DNA from: Nitrospirae bacterium GWC2_42_7
GTDB taxonomy: Bacteria > Nitrospirota > Thermodesulfovibrionia > Thermodesulfovibrionales > UBA6898
Length of the DNA: 8,231 nt
Direction of reading: 5' to 3'
Assembly: GCA_001803645.1 (NCBI GenBank)
Contig: MHDW01000196.1
Span: forward strand, 4,500-12,730
A model generated the notes under the pieces. That model did not search any database and was not told where the DNA came from. It was given only the letters and a program-made list of their open reading frames with translations. Below are positions 1 to 8,135 of the stretch, piece by piece. Numbering within the stretch: the first letter of the stretch is position 1; every line of letters begins with the position of its first letter. The position numbers and the translations under genes were made by a program.

Positions 1-1210
1 GCTTCTTCTTTCCGCTTTTTGGAATAACTGCGATCCCTGATGAGTCTATATGAGAAATGAAACGGTCCTTTTCAGGTTCATATCCTATCTGTTCGCCTTC
101 AGCTATTATATTAGACTTGTCTACTATCACCCTTTTAAGCCTGCATCCTTTTTTAATGACTGTCTGGTCCATAATTATGCAGTTGTCCAGCCGGACATCT
201 TCCTCTATTATTACATCACTCCGGATGACAGAATTGCGTATTTTGGCATTATGGATCACTGTCCCTGCAGCTATCATGCTGTTCCTTATGTCCCCTTTAA
301 GTATCTTTGCAGCTGACCCTTCAGAGGACGATGGATGGATCGGCCATAGTCTGTTGCTCGGTTCAAAAATAGGTTTTTCTCCAAGCATGTCCATATTGGC
401 ATCAAAATACGCGGGGATGGTACCAACATCCCTCCAGTAGCCTTTTTCCTCATGCGGCATTGTCCCGGGGATTATATTTGTCGAAAAATCATAAGCATAT
501 ACCTTGCCTGTGTTGACCAGATCAGGTATTACATGGGAACCGAAATCATGCTGTTTTTTCCTCTGGGCCCTGGCAAGCGCATCCATCAGAATATCCTTGT
601 TGAATATATAATTTCCCATGGAAACATAAGCCCGCCTGGGATCATCGGTCATCGGCACAGGATTCTTCGGCTTTTCAAGAAAACCGGTTATTTTCTTTTC
701 ATGGTCAGTTATGATAACTCCAAATGAAGATGCCTGATCGATAGGAACAGGCCTCGCAGCCACTGTAACCAATGCGTCTTTCTGAAGATGAAAATCCATC
801 ATCTGACGAATGTCCATCTTATAAATATGGTCTGCCCCGAAAACAATTATGAGCCTGGGATCATGTTGACGTATCAGGTCTATATTCTGAAAAATGGCGT
901 CAGCTGTGCCCTGGAACCATTCCGGCCCCATACGCATCTGTGGGGGAACTACAGTAACAAAATGGTTCTTGATAACAGAAGACAGTACCCAGTTCTGCCT
1001 CACATGCTCAATAAGGGACTGGGATTTGTACTGCACAAGCAGGTAGATTGAATATATATGTGAATTCACAAGATTGCTCAGCACAAAATCTACGATCCTG
1101 TATCTGCCGCCAAAAGGAACAGATGGTTTTGAACGAAATGAGGTCAAGGGAAAAAGTCTTTCTCCCTTGCCGCCTGCAAGCACAAAAGCTAATACTTTCG
1201 GATGTGACAT
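1..1210 (-). CDS. glgC: Glucose-1-phosphate adenylyltransferase (ADP-glucose pyrophosphorylase), 3' end cut by window edge
   Basis: This enzyme converts glucose-1-phosphate and ATP to ADP-glucose and PPi, the committed step of bacterial glycogen synthesis in the cytoplasm. The reading frame is open for 403 codons from ATG 1210 and leaves the window without a stop. Visible motifs are the nucleotide-binding loop LAGGKGERL (residues 11-19), KPSVPFGGRYRIVDF (28-42), WFQGTADA (98-105), the GADHIYK motif with catalytic Asp127, the glucose-1-phosphate site FLEKP with Lys180, and GYWRDVGT (257-264). After about residue 290 come the repeated short strands of a left-handed beta-helix. Family members are about 400-430 residues, so only a short tail should be missing. 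The start is firm: an in-frame TAG lies at 1222-1220, and GGAGG (1219-1215) sits 4 nt before the ATG. It follows treY by 146 nt on the same strand. The Arg at residue 36 replaces the activator-binding Lys39 of the E. coli enzyme. Confidence 0.96.
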   Translation of the reverse strand, partial: MSHPKVLAFVLAGGKGERLFPLTSFRSKPSVPFGGRYRIVDFVLSNLVNSHIYSIYLLVQYKSQSLIEHVRQNWVLSSVIKNHFVTVVPPQMRMGPEWFQGTADAIFQNIDLIRQHDPRLIIVFGADHIYKMDIRQMMDFHLQKDALVTVAARPVPIDQASSFGVIITDHEKKITGFLEKPKNPVPMTDDPRRAYVSMGNYIFNKDILMDALARAQRKKQHDFGSHVIPDLVNTGKVYAYDFSTNIIPGTMPHEEKGYWRDVGTIPAYFDANMDMLGEKPIFEPSNRLWPIHPSSSEGSAAKILKGDIRNSMIAAGTVIHNAKIRNSVIRSDVIIEEDVRLDNCIIMDQTVIKKGCRLKRVIVDKSNIIAEGEQIGYEPEKDRFISHIDSSGIAVIPKSGKKK

Positions 1211-1220
1211 TCTTCCTCCC
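1211..1220 (-). promoter_or_regulatory. Ribosome binding site of glgC
   Basis: On the minus strand the ten bases directly before the glgC ATG read GGGAGGAAGA, with a strong GGAGG core at 1219-1215. The in-frame TAG just upstream (1222-1220) leaves no earlier start, so this site fixes the N-terminus of GlgC. Confidence 0.8.
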
Positions 1221-1241
1221 TAAAGTTTTTCATTTGCAACG

Positions 1242-1254
1242 CTGCCTCCGGCAG
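1242..1254 (-). other. Short GC-rich hairpin in the glgC leader
   Basis: The sequence CTGCC-TCC-GGCAG forms a perfect 5-bp inverted repeat with a 3-nt loop, 31 nt upstream of the glgC start. On the plus strand it is followed by TCTTTTTCT (1255-1263 or nearby), so it looks like a weak rho-independent terminator only in the plus direction, where no gene would use it. On the minus strand, the direction of transcription, no T-run follows it, so it is not a convincing treY terminator. It may be a leader structure that affects mRNA stability or glgC translation. The function is inferred only. Confidence 0.35.
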
Positions 1255-1306
1255 TCTTTTTCTACAGATTTGTATTTTCTCTGTTCATTCCTTGTCTCAA
1301 CTTCAT

Positions 1307-1333
1307 CTTATATCAGAAAATACGCCTGTGCAA
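1307..1333 (-). promoter_or_regulatory. Candidate extended -10 promoter for glgC
   Basis: In the treY-glgC gap the minus strand reads TGATATAAG (1315-1307): a TATAAG hexamer, 5 of 6 matches to TATAAT, preceded by TG-N as in extended -10 sigma-70-type promoters. A weak -35-like TTGCAC lies at 1333-1328 with a short 15-nt spacer. Transcription would start near 1300 and give a leader of roughly 90 nt carrying the hairpin and the glgC ribosome binding site. It would allow glgC to be expressed separately from glgB-treZ-treY. This is a by-eye motif match. Confidence 0.35.
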
Positions 1334-1356
1334 CTTTGTCTCTCTCTTACAACTGG

Positions 1357-4300
1357 TCATTTATTGACACTCTCAAGAAGGGCCACTGCTGAATTCGCAA
1401 AGATCTCTGACATATAAAGTATATTGGCGTTGTTATGTTTTTTGACAGTTAACAGCTCTTCAGTGAATATATTGCGGTACTGCGCTCCTTCCTCAGAATG
1501 CGGGATTATTATGAAGGAATCCTTCCAGACATCATCGCCAAAGGGAAAGCTTTCAGGTTCAGCAACAAGTCTTGTCATGAGCCTGGGCACAGCAATGATC
1601 GCCATTTTATTTATAAGCCTTCTTAAAAAAACACAGGCATTGACAGCCCTCTCCCCGCCGGTTTCAAGAGAGAGATATTCACCCATCTCAAAAAGATCCG
1701 TGTTTGCCCGCCGAAAATTAAGTGCCTTGCATATAATGAAGAGTTTTATCCTGCCGTCGTTCTTATTTTCTGTAAGTTCTCTCGAAAGCCTTAAAGCCCC
1801 GGCCTCTGTTTCCTTCTGCTTTAGGTCATTGAACATTCCGGCACGTAAAGAATAATCAACAGGTCCCCTGTTGTCAGGATCCACAAGACAGAAATTCCAG
1901 ATCTCTGTGCCCTGATAAAAATCAGGCACACCCGGAGAAGTTATTTTAAGAAGGGTCTGAGAAAGAGCATTGAACATACCAAAATGCGAGATCATACTCT
2001 GGAAAGAGATAAAGTCATCCAGAAACTGGTTCCCGGGCAGAGGATTCAGTATTGAGTCAATGAAAATTATCATCGCATCTTCGTAAGTATTGTTAGGGTT
2101 TATCCAGCTTGTATTGACCTTGGCCTCCCTGATCGCCTTCACCATGTAATTTTTTATCCTCTCAGTGAAACTGCTGTATTCTGCCTTGTCTTTGACATTA
2201 ACAGGGAATACACCTATCAGAGTTTGGTAGAGCAGATACTCCTCGTTGCGGTTAGGGACTTTATTGCCGTCCAAGACCACCTTCTTCTTATTATTCAGTT
2301 TGAACCAATGCAAAAAACGTTTTTTCCATTCTTCAGGGATTTCGGATATCACGTTCATCCGGGCTCTTACATCTTCGCTTCTTTTTGTATCATGTGTTGA
2401 AGTAGCAATAAGCGCGTGAGGCCAATACTTCATTCTTTCTATGTTCTGTCCATGGAATGTCTCAAGGGGAGTACCGAACCTCTCCGGCATACCGCCCACC
2501 TCGTTCAATGAGACAAAGCGGTTGTAAATGTAACATGAGGTATCTTCAACGCCTTTTGCCATCACAGGGCCTGTTATCTGCTGGAATCTCATCACAAAAT
2601 CAAGCCATTCCATCTTGTCATTCTCCTGAAAATTGTCAGGGAAACTCAGCACTAATACGTCTCTCAAAAAATCGAATATGGCTTCGCTGATAGCCGGATT
2701 ACGTTTCTTTGCTTTTGATATGGCCATTTCTATATACTGCCGGTCCCTGTCTGCAACCGTGTAACTGTTTATATAAGTCCTGTAAACAGGGAATATAGCA
2801 GCCACCTCTACAATGCCGTCCACCAGACTGTTCAGAGTGAAATCCCTCGTATGCCTGTCCTTTTCAGAGATACGGTTGAGGTAATGCGCAAGCGTGTAAA
2901 TTTCGCTTGACATGGCCACCTGCATTATAAGTTTTTTCTTTTCATAAACAATGTCCTGGAAATTTATCTTCTCCCTCAAGACCCTTGTATATATCTCATC
3001 AAATGCCTTTGCGTTCTTTGAATTAATGAAAAGGCCGCTTACCGAGTTCAAAAATACATAACCGGTTGTGCTGAAAATAGGCCACTCCTCAGGCATTATT
3101 TCGCTTTTGATCAGTATTTTTTCACCCACAATATAAAAAGGTTTAAACAGCGGATCTGATGATGTTATGCTCTCATATTGCTCTAATATTTTGGGGCCCA
3201 GTCCGGAACCGGCATGGAATGATGTTTCTTCCTCAAGTTTTTCAGCATGCCCAAGTCTCAGGTAAAGGAAACATTCCCGCTGAAGGGTCCTGAAATACTC
3301 AGAGGGGTTGTAAAGTCCGTCAGGGTGGTCCACCCTAAGCCCTGTCACCTTGCCTTCGGTTATCAGCCTCATTACAAGTTTGTGGGTCTCGCTGAAGACC
3401 GTTGGATTTTCTACACGGATCGCTCCCAGGCTGTTAATATCAAAAAATCTCCTGTAATTTATCTCCTCTGTTGCAACACGCCAGAAGGACAGCCTGTATA
3501 TCTGTGCGTCAAGCAGTCTGTCGAGCAGGTCAAAGCTCTGAGGATCTCCTTTTTTCCCGTTGAATATCCTGACATTTTCGTCAATGAATGCTTTTACCTC
3601 TATGCTTTCATTACAGAGATTCAGCAAACGTTTTTTTATGATCTCTTTTTCCCTCTGTCTCTCAGTGATCTTTTCATGGTCGGTTTCAATATAATCAGGA
3701 AGATGTCCTATAGCAGTTAAAATGCTCATGAACTCTATGAAGTGGGGGTTTTCATCCGAAAGGAGATTCCTGAGCACTTCTATCCGATGCTCAAGAATAA
3801 CAACAAAGGTCAGGGGCCTGACCGGAAATCTATGCTCATAATATTCTATAAAAAAGGCCCCTTCATCTAATCTCAGAATAAGTTCCTGGTTCTCGAGTAC
3901 CTTGCCATACTGTTCACCCAATACAGGCAGGAGCACCTTGTTCTGCAGCTCTTTCTTCACCGGATCCCAATCTATATCAAAGAATTTCGAGTAGGCTGAA
4001 CTCGGTCCGTTCTCGAGTACATCCATCCACCATTTATTGTCCTTGTTATCTACGCACATATGATTAGGCACAATATCCAGTATCTGCCCCATTTCATGTT
4101 TGTGGAGTTCATCTATAAGTTCATCGTATTCCAGCTCTGTTCCTATCTCCGGATTCAGCATATTATGATCCACAATGTCATAACCGTGAATGCTCCCCGG
4201 AACAGCCTTAAAATAGGGAGAGGCATAAATGTCAGACATACCAAGATCATGAAGATAAGATATTATCTTTTTGGCATCAGTGAACCTGAACTCTCCGTTG

Positions 4301-4359
4301 AACTGAAGCCTGTAGGTTGCAACAGGGATCCTTGGCAACATGGGGTTATTCTTTGCCAT
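1357..4359 (-). CDS. treY: Maltooligosyl trehalose synthase (GH13_26)
   Basis: TreY is an intramolecular transglucosylase: it converts the reducing-end alpha-1,4 bond of a maltooligosaccharide or glycogen chain to an alpha,alpha-1,1 bond, making the substrate for TreZ. The 1000-residue product starts with the ATYRLQF motif (14-20), then SPYFKAVPGSIHGYD (47-61), GH13 region I DIVPNH (95-100), a helical insertion, region II GLRVDHPDG (340-348, nucleophile Asp344), region III VGEKIL (411-416, acid/base Glu413) and region IV STHDTKRSEDVRAR (654-667, Asp657). AKGVEDT followed by YNRFVSLNEVGG (601-623) is diagnostic of the family, and GVPDFYQGTEIW is at 810-821. The length is at the long end for TreY. 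ATG 4359 lies inside the end of treZ, with GGAGG (4370-4366) 6 nt upstream, suggesting translational coupling. In the signature, EDTSCY replaces the usual EDTAFY. No signal peptide is seen, so it should be cytoplasmic. Confidence 0.97.
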   Translation of the reverse strand: MAKNNPMLPRIPVATYRLQFNGEFRFTDAKKIISYLHDLGMSDIYASPYFKAVPGSIHGYDIVDHNMLNPEIGTELEYDELIDELHKHEMGQILDIVPNHMCVDNKDNKWWMDVLENGPSSAYSKFFDIDWDPVKKELQNKVLLPVLGEQYGKVLENQELILRLDEGAFFIEYYEHRFPVRPLTFVVILEHRIEVLRNLLSDENPHFIEFMSILTAIGHLPDYIETDHEKITERQREKEIIKKRLLNLCNESIEVKAFIDENVRIFNGKKGDPQSFDLLDRLLDAQIYRLSFWRVATEEINYRRFFDINSLGAIRVENPTVFSETHKLVMRLITEGKVTGLRVDHPDGLYNPSEYFRTLQRECFLYLRLGHAEKLEEETSFHAGSGLGPKILEQYESITSSDPLFKPFYIVGEKILIKSEIMPEEWPIFSTTGYVFLNSVSGLFINSKNAKAFDEIYTRVLREKINFQDIVYEKKKLIMQVAMSSEIYTLAHYLNRISEKDRHTRDFTLNSLVDGIVEVAAIFPVYRTYINSYTVADRDRQYIEMAISKAKKRNPAISEAIFDFLRDVLVLSFPDNFQENDKMEWLDFVMRFQQITGPVMAKGVEDTSCYIYNRFVSLNEVGGMPERFGTPLETFHGQNIERMKYWPHALIATSTHDTKRSEDVRARMNVISEIPEEWKKRFLHWFKLNNKKKVVLDGNKVPNRNEEYLLYQTLIGVFPVNVKDKAEYSSFTERIKNYMVKAIREAKVNTSWINPNNTYEDAMIIFIDSILNPLPGNQFLDDFISFQSMISHFGMFNALSQTLLKITSPGVPDFYQGTEIWNFCLVDPDNRGPVDYSLRAGMFNDLKQKETEAGALRLSRELTENKNDGRIKLFIICKALNFRRANTDLFEMGEYLSLETGGERAVNACVFLRRLINKMAIIAVPRLMTRLVAEPESFPFGDDVWKDSFIIIPHSEEGAQYRNIFTEELLTVKKHNNANILYMSEIFANSAVALLESVNK

Positions 4360-4370
4360 TCAGCGCCTCC
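4346..4370 (-). promoter_or_regulatory. treZ-treY overlap with treY ribosome binding site
   Basis: The treY ribosome binding site GGAGG (4370-4366) and its ATG (4359-4357) both lie within the last codons of treZ, whose TAA is at 4348-4346. The 14-nt overlap puts the two proteins in different frames. Ribosomes finishing treZ would terminate next to the treY start, a usual arrangement for coupled synthesis of enzymes acting in sequence. Confidence 0.8.
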
Positions 4371-6187
4371 ATTATATATACGGCAAGGCTTTCACCTTTT
4401 ATTGTTATTTCCTGGCCATCATTTATTTTTTCAGGGAGCAGAGTTCCTGTGCCTTTCCATCTGCTCTCAGTGGAATCAAGCGCTTTTTTCCATTTTCCTT
4501 CAGGGAGAGATATCTTTGTCTGTACTTCCTCTCTGCCAAAACAAAAAAAGCATAACACATTGCTTCCTGCTTTTTCCCTTCTTATAAATAAGGTTTTATC
4601 CTCGTCAGAACCTGTAACTTCTATTCTTTCCTTGTCAATATATGCGAGAGAAAATATTTTTTTTCGAAGATGTATCAGCTCCTTATAGAAAGCAAGTAAA
4701 ACTCCATGATGGTCTTCTTCCTTTTTCCCCCAATTCAGTTTTGATCTTAGAAATGTTTCGACTGCTTGAGGGTCAGGCAGTTCTGCTTTCCAGTTAAAGG
4801 CCTCGAACTCTTTTTTTCTTCCATTTCGGACAGCTTCTATAAGATCAATATCCGAGTGGTCCACAAAATAAAGAAATGGTGAGTCCTCGCCATATTCCTC
4901 TCCCATAAACAGCAGTGGGATATAAGGCGACAGCAGTGTAAGCCCTGCTGCAACTTTAAGGGCTTCAAATGAAACAAGATTGGTCAATCTGTCGCCAAGC
5001 ATCCTGTTGCCTGTCTGATCATGGTTTTGTGAAAAAACAATGAACTGTTCAGCAGGCAGATCCCTTGCATAGTTCCCATGGTTTCTTTTCCTGTATTCAG
5101 AATATTCACCGGAATATGCAAAGCGTTCGTTCAATGTTTTTACAATATGTTCTATCTTGCCAAAATCTTTATAGTATCCTTCTTTCTCTCCGGTCAGTAT
5201 CGTGTGAATGGAGTGATGAAAATCGTCACTCCACTGGGCATCAAGACCGTAACCGCCTGACTTCCTGGGTCTTATCACGCGTGAATCATTCAGGTCGCTC
5301 TCGGCTATAAGAAAGAATTTTCTGCCCTTTGCTTCAGAGAAGTCCCTGACCTTTTCGGCAAGTTCCGTCAGAAAAGGCTTTGCGCTCATGTCGGTTATGC
5401 CGTGAATTGCATCAAGACGGAGCGCATCAATATGATAATTGCTGAACCAATGAAGGGCATTTTCGATGAAGTAGTTTCTCACTTCGTTGCTGTATTCACC
5501 ATCAAAATTTATAGCCTCCCCCCATGGGGTCCTGTATTTGTCCGTAAAATACGGTCCGTAATTGCTCAGATAATTTCCTTCAGGGCCAAGGTGGTTATAA
5601 ACAACATCTAAAATAACAGCCAGTCCTTTTTTATGGCAGGCATTGACCAGTATTTTCAGGCCATCAGGGCCTCCGTAAGAATTCTGGACCGCAAAAGGAT
5701 ATGCACCATCATACCCCCAGTTTCTGCTGCCAGGGAATTGGGCCACAGGCATAAGTTCCACTGCAGTTATTCCGAGTTCCTTAAGGTGATCAAGACGGGG
5801 GATAATATCCTTAAATGTCCCCCCTTCTGTGAATGTGCCTGGATGCAGTTCATACATAATGAGATCTTTTAATTCAATCCCTTTCCATTTTTCATCTTGC
5901 CATTTGAATTCATTAGGGTCAATGACCTGAGAAGGGCCGTGCACACCTTTAGGTTGAAAACGCGATGAAGGATCAGGCCTGTCTGTTTTATTTTCAAGTC
6001 TATAAAAATATAGTGTGCCAGGTAAAACACCCTCTACCATGACCTTCCAGTATCCTTTGCTATCCTTCTTCATGGGTATAATGCGTTCAGGTGTAGACAC
6101 TAATTTTAATGATACATTCTCTAACAAAGGCGCCCAGACAATAAACTCGCATACGCCCTTGCCGAGATTATTCGGACCGATATTCAT
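4346..6187 (-). CDS. treZ: Malto-oligosyltrehalose trehalohydrolase (GH13_10)
   Basis: TreZ hydrolyses the alpha-1,4 bond next to the trehalosyl end made by TreY, releasing trehalose and a shortened glucan. The product is 613 residues, typical for the family. Residues about 10-95 form the N-terminal beta-sandwich (CBM48/early-set type, with FIVWAP at 15-20). The catalytic barrel follows: YELHPGTFT (112-120), WGYDGAYPFA (157-166), region I DVVYNH (194-199), region II LRLDAIH (256-262, nucleophile Asp259), region III LIAESD (293-298, acid/base Glu296) and region IV QNHDQTGNR (387-395, Asp390). NYARDLP just before region IV, and FMGEEYGE (427-434), are TreZ-like. A small C-terminal beta domain ends the protein. 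The ATG is one base after the glgB TAG, with an AGGAAGGAAG ribosome binding site (6206-6197) inside glgB. No secretion signal is seen. The main alternative, a branching enzyme, is excluded by region IV, which reads QNHDQ rather than the SHDEV found in GlgB. Confidence 0.97.
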   Translation of the reverse strand: MNIGPNNLGKGVCEFIVWAPLLENVSLKLVSTPERIIPMKKDSKGYWKVMVEGVLPGTLYFYRLENKTDRPDPSSRFQPKGVHGPSQVIDPNEFKWQDEKWKGIELKDLIMYELHPGTFTEGGTFKDIIPRLDHLKELGITAVELMPVAQFPGSRNWGYDGAYPFAVQNSYGGPDGLKILVNACHKKGLAVILDVVYNHLGPEGNYLSNYGPYFTDKYRTPWGEAINFDGEYSNEVRNYFIENALHWFSNYHIDALRLDAIHGITDMSAKPFLTELAEKVRDFSEAKGRKFFLIAESDLNDSRVIRPRKSGGYGLDAQWSDDFHHSIHTILTGEKEGYYKDFGKIEHIVKTLNERFAYSGEYSEYRKRNHGNYARDLPAEQFIVFSQNHDQTGNRMLGDRLTNLVSFEALKVAAGLTLLSPYIPLLFMGEEYGEDSPFLYFVDHSDIDLIEAVRNGRKKEFEAFNWKAELPDPQAVETFLRSKLNWGKKEEDHHGVLLAFYKELIHLRKKIFSLAYIDKERIEVTGSDEDKTLFIRREKAGSNVLCFFCFGREEVQTKISLPEGKWKKALDSTESRWKGTGTLLPEKINDGQEITIKGESLAVYIMEALNGKE

Positions 6188-6188
6188 C

Positions 6189-8126
6189 CTATTGATCTTC
6201 CTTCCTGAAAAATAAGATGCTCAGCGGAGGCAATGTCAAAGAAAGAGAATAATACTTTCCGTGATAAGGGACCGGAGTTGCATCAACCCCTCCGAGGTTG
6301 CCTTGTCCGCTGCCTCCGTATTCCCTTGCATCGCTGTTCAATACTTCTTTCCAAAAACCTCCGGAAGGTATTCCTATTCTGTAGTTATAATTTGGCACAG
6401 GCGTGAGATTACAGACAATGAGCATCGTGTCTTTCTCCGACTGTCCTCTCCTCAGAAAACTGACAATGCTTTTCTCCCAGTCGCTGGAGTCGATCCATTC
6501 AAAGCCTGTTGCTTCAAAATCCTTCTCATACAGGGAAGGGGTCCCTCTATACATTATATTCAGATGCTTTATCCATGTCTGAATGCCCTGATGCAAAGGA
6601 GAATCAAGCAGATGCCAGTCCAGACTGTCGTCGTGGGCCCATTCCCGCCATTGTCCGAATTCTGCCCCCATAAAAAGGAGCTTCTTCCCGGGATGTGCGA
6701 ACATATAACCGAACAAAAGCCGGAGATTCGCAAACTTCTGCCAGTCATCACCCGGCATCTTATTTATAAGTGACCCTTTCCCGTAAACAACTTCGTCATG
6801 TGAAAGGGAGAGCACGAAGTTTTCGAAAAATGCATACATGATGCTGAATGTAAGCTGGTTGTGATGATACTTGCGGTATATGGGATCCGTCGAAAAATAA
6901 TTGAGTGTATCGTGCATCCAGCCCATATTCCATTTCAGTCCGAACCCAAGGCCTCCCAAATATACAGGCCTTGAGACCATCGGCCAGGACGTAGATTCCT
7001 CAGCTATTGTCTGGACATCGCTATGGGCTTCATAAACTGCTTCATTAAATCTTTTTAAGAATGTTATCGCTTGTATGTTCTCCTTGCCCCCATGCTCATT
7101 CGGTATCCACTCACCTTCTCTCCTTCCATAGTCAAGGTAAAGTATGGAAGCCACTGCATCAACTCTCAGACCGTCTATGTGATATTTTTCGAGCCAGAAG
7201 ATAGCATTGCTTATCAGAAAGTTCTTCACTTCATATCTTCCATAGTTAAAGATATAAGTGTTCCAGTCCGGATGATATCCCTGTCTCGGATCAGAATGTT
7301 CAAAAAGATGTGTCCCGTCGAAAAAGACCAGGCCATGCTCATTATCCGGAAAATGGGAGGGCACCCAGTCCAGAATAACTCCAATGCCGTTCTGGTGAAG
7401 ATGATCTATCATGTACATGAAATCCTGTGGAGTACCGTATCTGCTCGTTGGCGCGAAATAACCTGTTATCTGGTAACCCCATGAACCGTAAAAAGGATGT
7501 TCCATAACCGGCATCAATTCAACGTGGGTAAAGCCCATGTCTTTCACATAATCTGCGAGATAATGTGCCATTTCCCTGTAATTAAGGAATCTGTTGCCTT
7601 CTTCCGGAACACGCCTCCATGAACCCAGATGAACTTCATAAACTGACATCGGCGCATTCAATGCATTCCGGTTTCTCCTGTTTCCGATCCACTCATCATC
7701 ATTCCACTTGTAATCAAGATCCCATACAACAGACGCTGTTTTTGGAGATACTTCGCAATAAAAGGCAAAGGGGTCGCTTTTATCCGCTCTGTAATCATTA
7801 TGTTCCGAAACTATGTGATATTTATATGCGGTCCCATTGCCTATTCCCGGGATAAAACCTTCCCATATTCCTGAATCGTCCTGTCTTGTCTTTAACATAT
7901 GCGAGCCCTTGTCCCATCCGTTAAAATCCCCTGAAACAGATACGTGCGAAGCATTAGGGGCCCATACAGAAAAATGGACTCCGTCATCACCGTCAACCTT
8001 CATCAGATTAGAACCCAATTTTTCATGCAGTTTGAAATGGTTCCCTTCCTTGAACAGATAGATATCAAGGTCTGTCACCGGACTTACATCGTAAAATACT
8101 TTATCTTTCTGAATAGGTTTTGGCAC
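6189..8126 (-). CDS. glgB: 1,4-alpha-glucan branching enzyme (GH13_9), short form without the extra N-terminal module
   Basis: GlgB cleaves an alpha-1,4-glucan segment and rejoins it by an alpha-1,6 bond, making the branches of glycogen. The product is 645 residues against about 728 in E. coli. It begins near [18 protein letters not shown] (21-38) and so lacks the first (N1) beta-sandwich. The CBM48 domain is at about 45-130 ([20 protein letters not shown], 52-71). The barrel contains [10 protein letters not shown] (163-172), region I DWVPSHF (253-259), region [11 protein letters not shown] (319-327, nucleophile Asp323), region III IAEEST (374-379, acid/base Glu376) and region [12 protein letters not shown] (441-450, with His443 and Asp444). 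[11 protein letters not shown] is at 486-496, and the C-terminal beta domain ends with LSLTLPPLS (628-636). The start is GTG with GGAGG 4 nt upstream; the nearest ATG (8140) is out of frame. It is the first gene of the visible cluster, and treZ follows after 1 nt. Confidence 0.97.
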   Translation of the reverse strand: MPKPIQKDKVFYDVSPVTDLDIYLFKEGNHFKLHEKLGSNLMKVDGDDGVHFSVWAPNASHVSVSGDFNGWDKGSHMLKTRQDDSGIWEGFIPGIGNGTAYKYHIVSEHNDYRADKSDPFAFYCEVSPKTASVVWDLDYKWNDDEWIGNRRNRNALNAPMSVYEVHLGSWRRVPEEGNRFLNYREMAHYLADYVKDMGFTHVELMPVMEHPFYGSWGYQITGYFAPTSRYGTPQDFMYMIDHLHQNGIGVILDWVPSHFPDNEHGLVFFDGTHLFEHSDPRQGYHPDWNTYIFNYGRYEVKNFLISNAIFWLEKYHIDGLRVDAVASILYLDYGRREGEWIPNEHGGKENIQAITFLKRFNEAVYEAHSDVQTIAEESTSWPMVSRPVYLGGLGFGLKWNMGWMHDTLNYFSTDPIYRKYHHNQLTFSIMYAFFENFVLSLSHDEVVYGKGSLINKMPGDDWQKFANLRLLFGYMFAHPGKKLLFMGAEFGQWREWAHDDSLDWHLLDSPLHQGIQTWIKHLNIMYRGTPSLYEKDFEATGFEWIDSSDWEKSIVSFLRRGQSEKDTMLIVCNLTPVPNYNYRIGIPSGGFWKEVLNSDAREYGGSGQGNLGGVDATPVPYHGKYYSLSLTLPPLSILFFRKEDQ

Positions 8127-8135
8127 AAGACCTCC
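8124..8135 (-). promoter_or_regulatory. Ribosome binding site and GTG start codon of glgB
   Basis: On the minus strand GGAGG (8135-8131) is followed by TCTT and the start codon GTG (8126-8124). An ATG at 8140-8138 precedes the GGAGG but is out of frame, and the first in-frame codons upstream run into a TAG with no ATG between. GTG is therefore the best start, and it keeps the conserved N-terminus of short GlgB proteins. Confidence 0.7.

Noticed and set aside
57..440. Plus-strand 127-codon ORF at the left edge
   Set aside because: It lies opposite the glgC beta-helix region. GlgC has clear motifs on the minus strand, and this product has none.
1242..1263. Rho-independent terminator for treY
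   Set aside because: The T-run follows the hairpin only on the plus strand. In the direction of treY transcription the bases after the stem are not T-rich, so it is kept only as a leader hairpin.
3247..3720. Plus-strand 157-codon ORF inside treY
   Set aside because: It is antisense to the TreY insertion and region II, and no protein family is recognisable.
4060..4587. Plus-strand 175-codon ORF across the treY-treZ junction
   Set aside because: It is fully antisense to two strongly supported genes, has no recognisable domain, and its composition follows the complement of the GH13 genes. It is a shadow.
6261..6773. Plus-strand 170-codon ORF inside glgB
   Set aside because: It is antisense to the conserved catalytic and C-terminal part of GlgB, with no family motif and no supporting context.
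5402..7200. Similar DNA stretches in treZ (near 5402-5480) and glgB (near 7140-7215) as a repeat or recombination trace
   Set aside because: Both encode the shared GH13 region II segment. The resemblance is explained by distant paralogy of the two families, not by a recent duplication.
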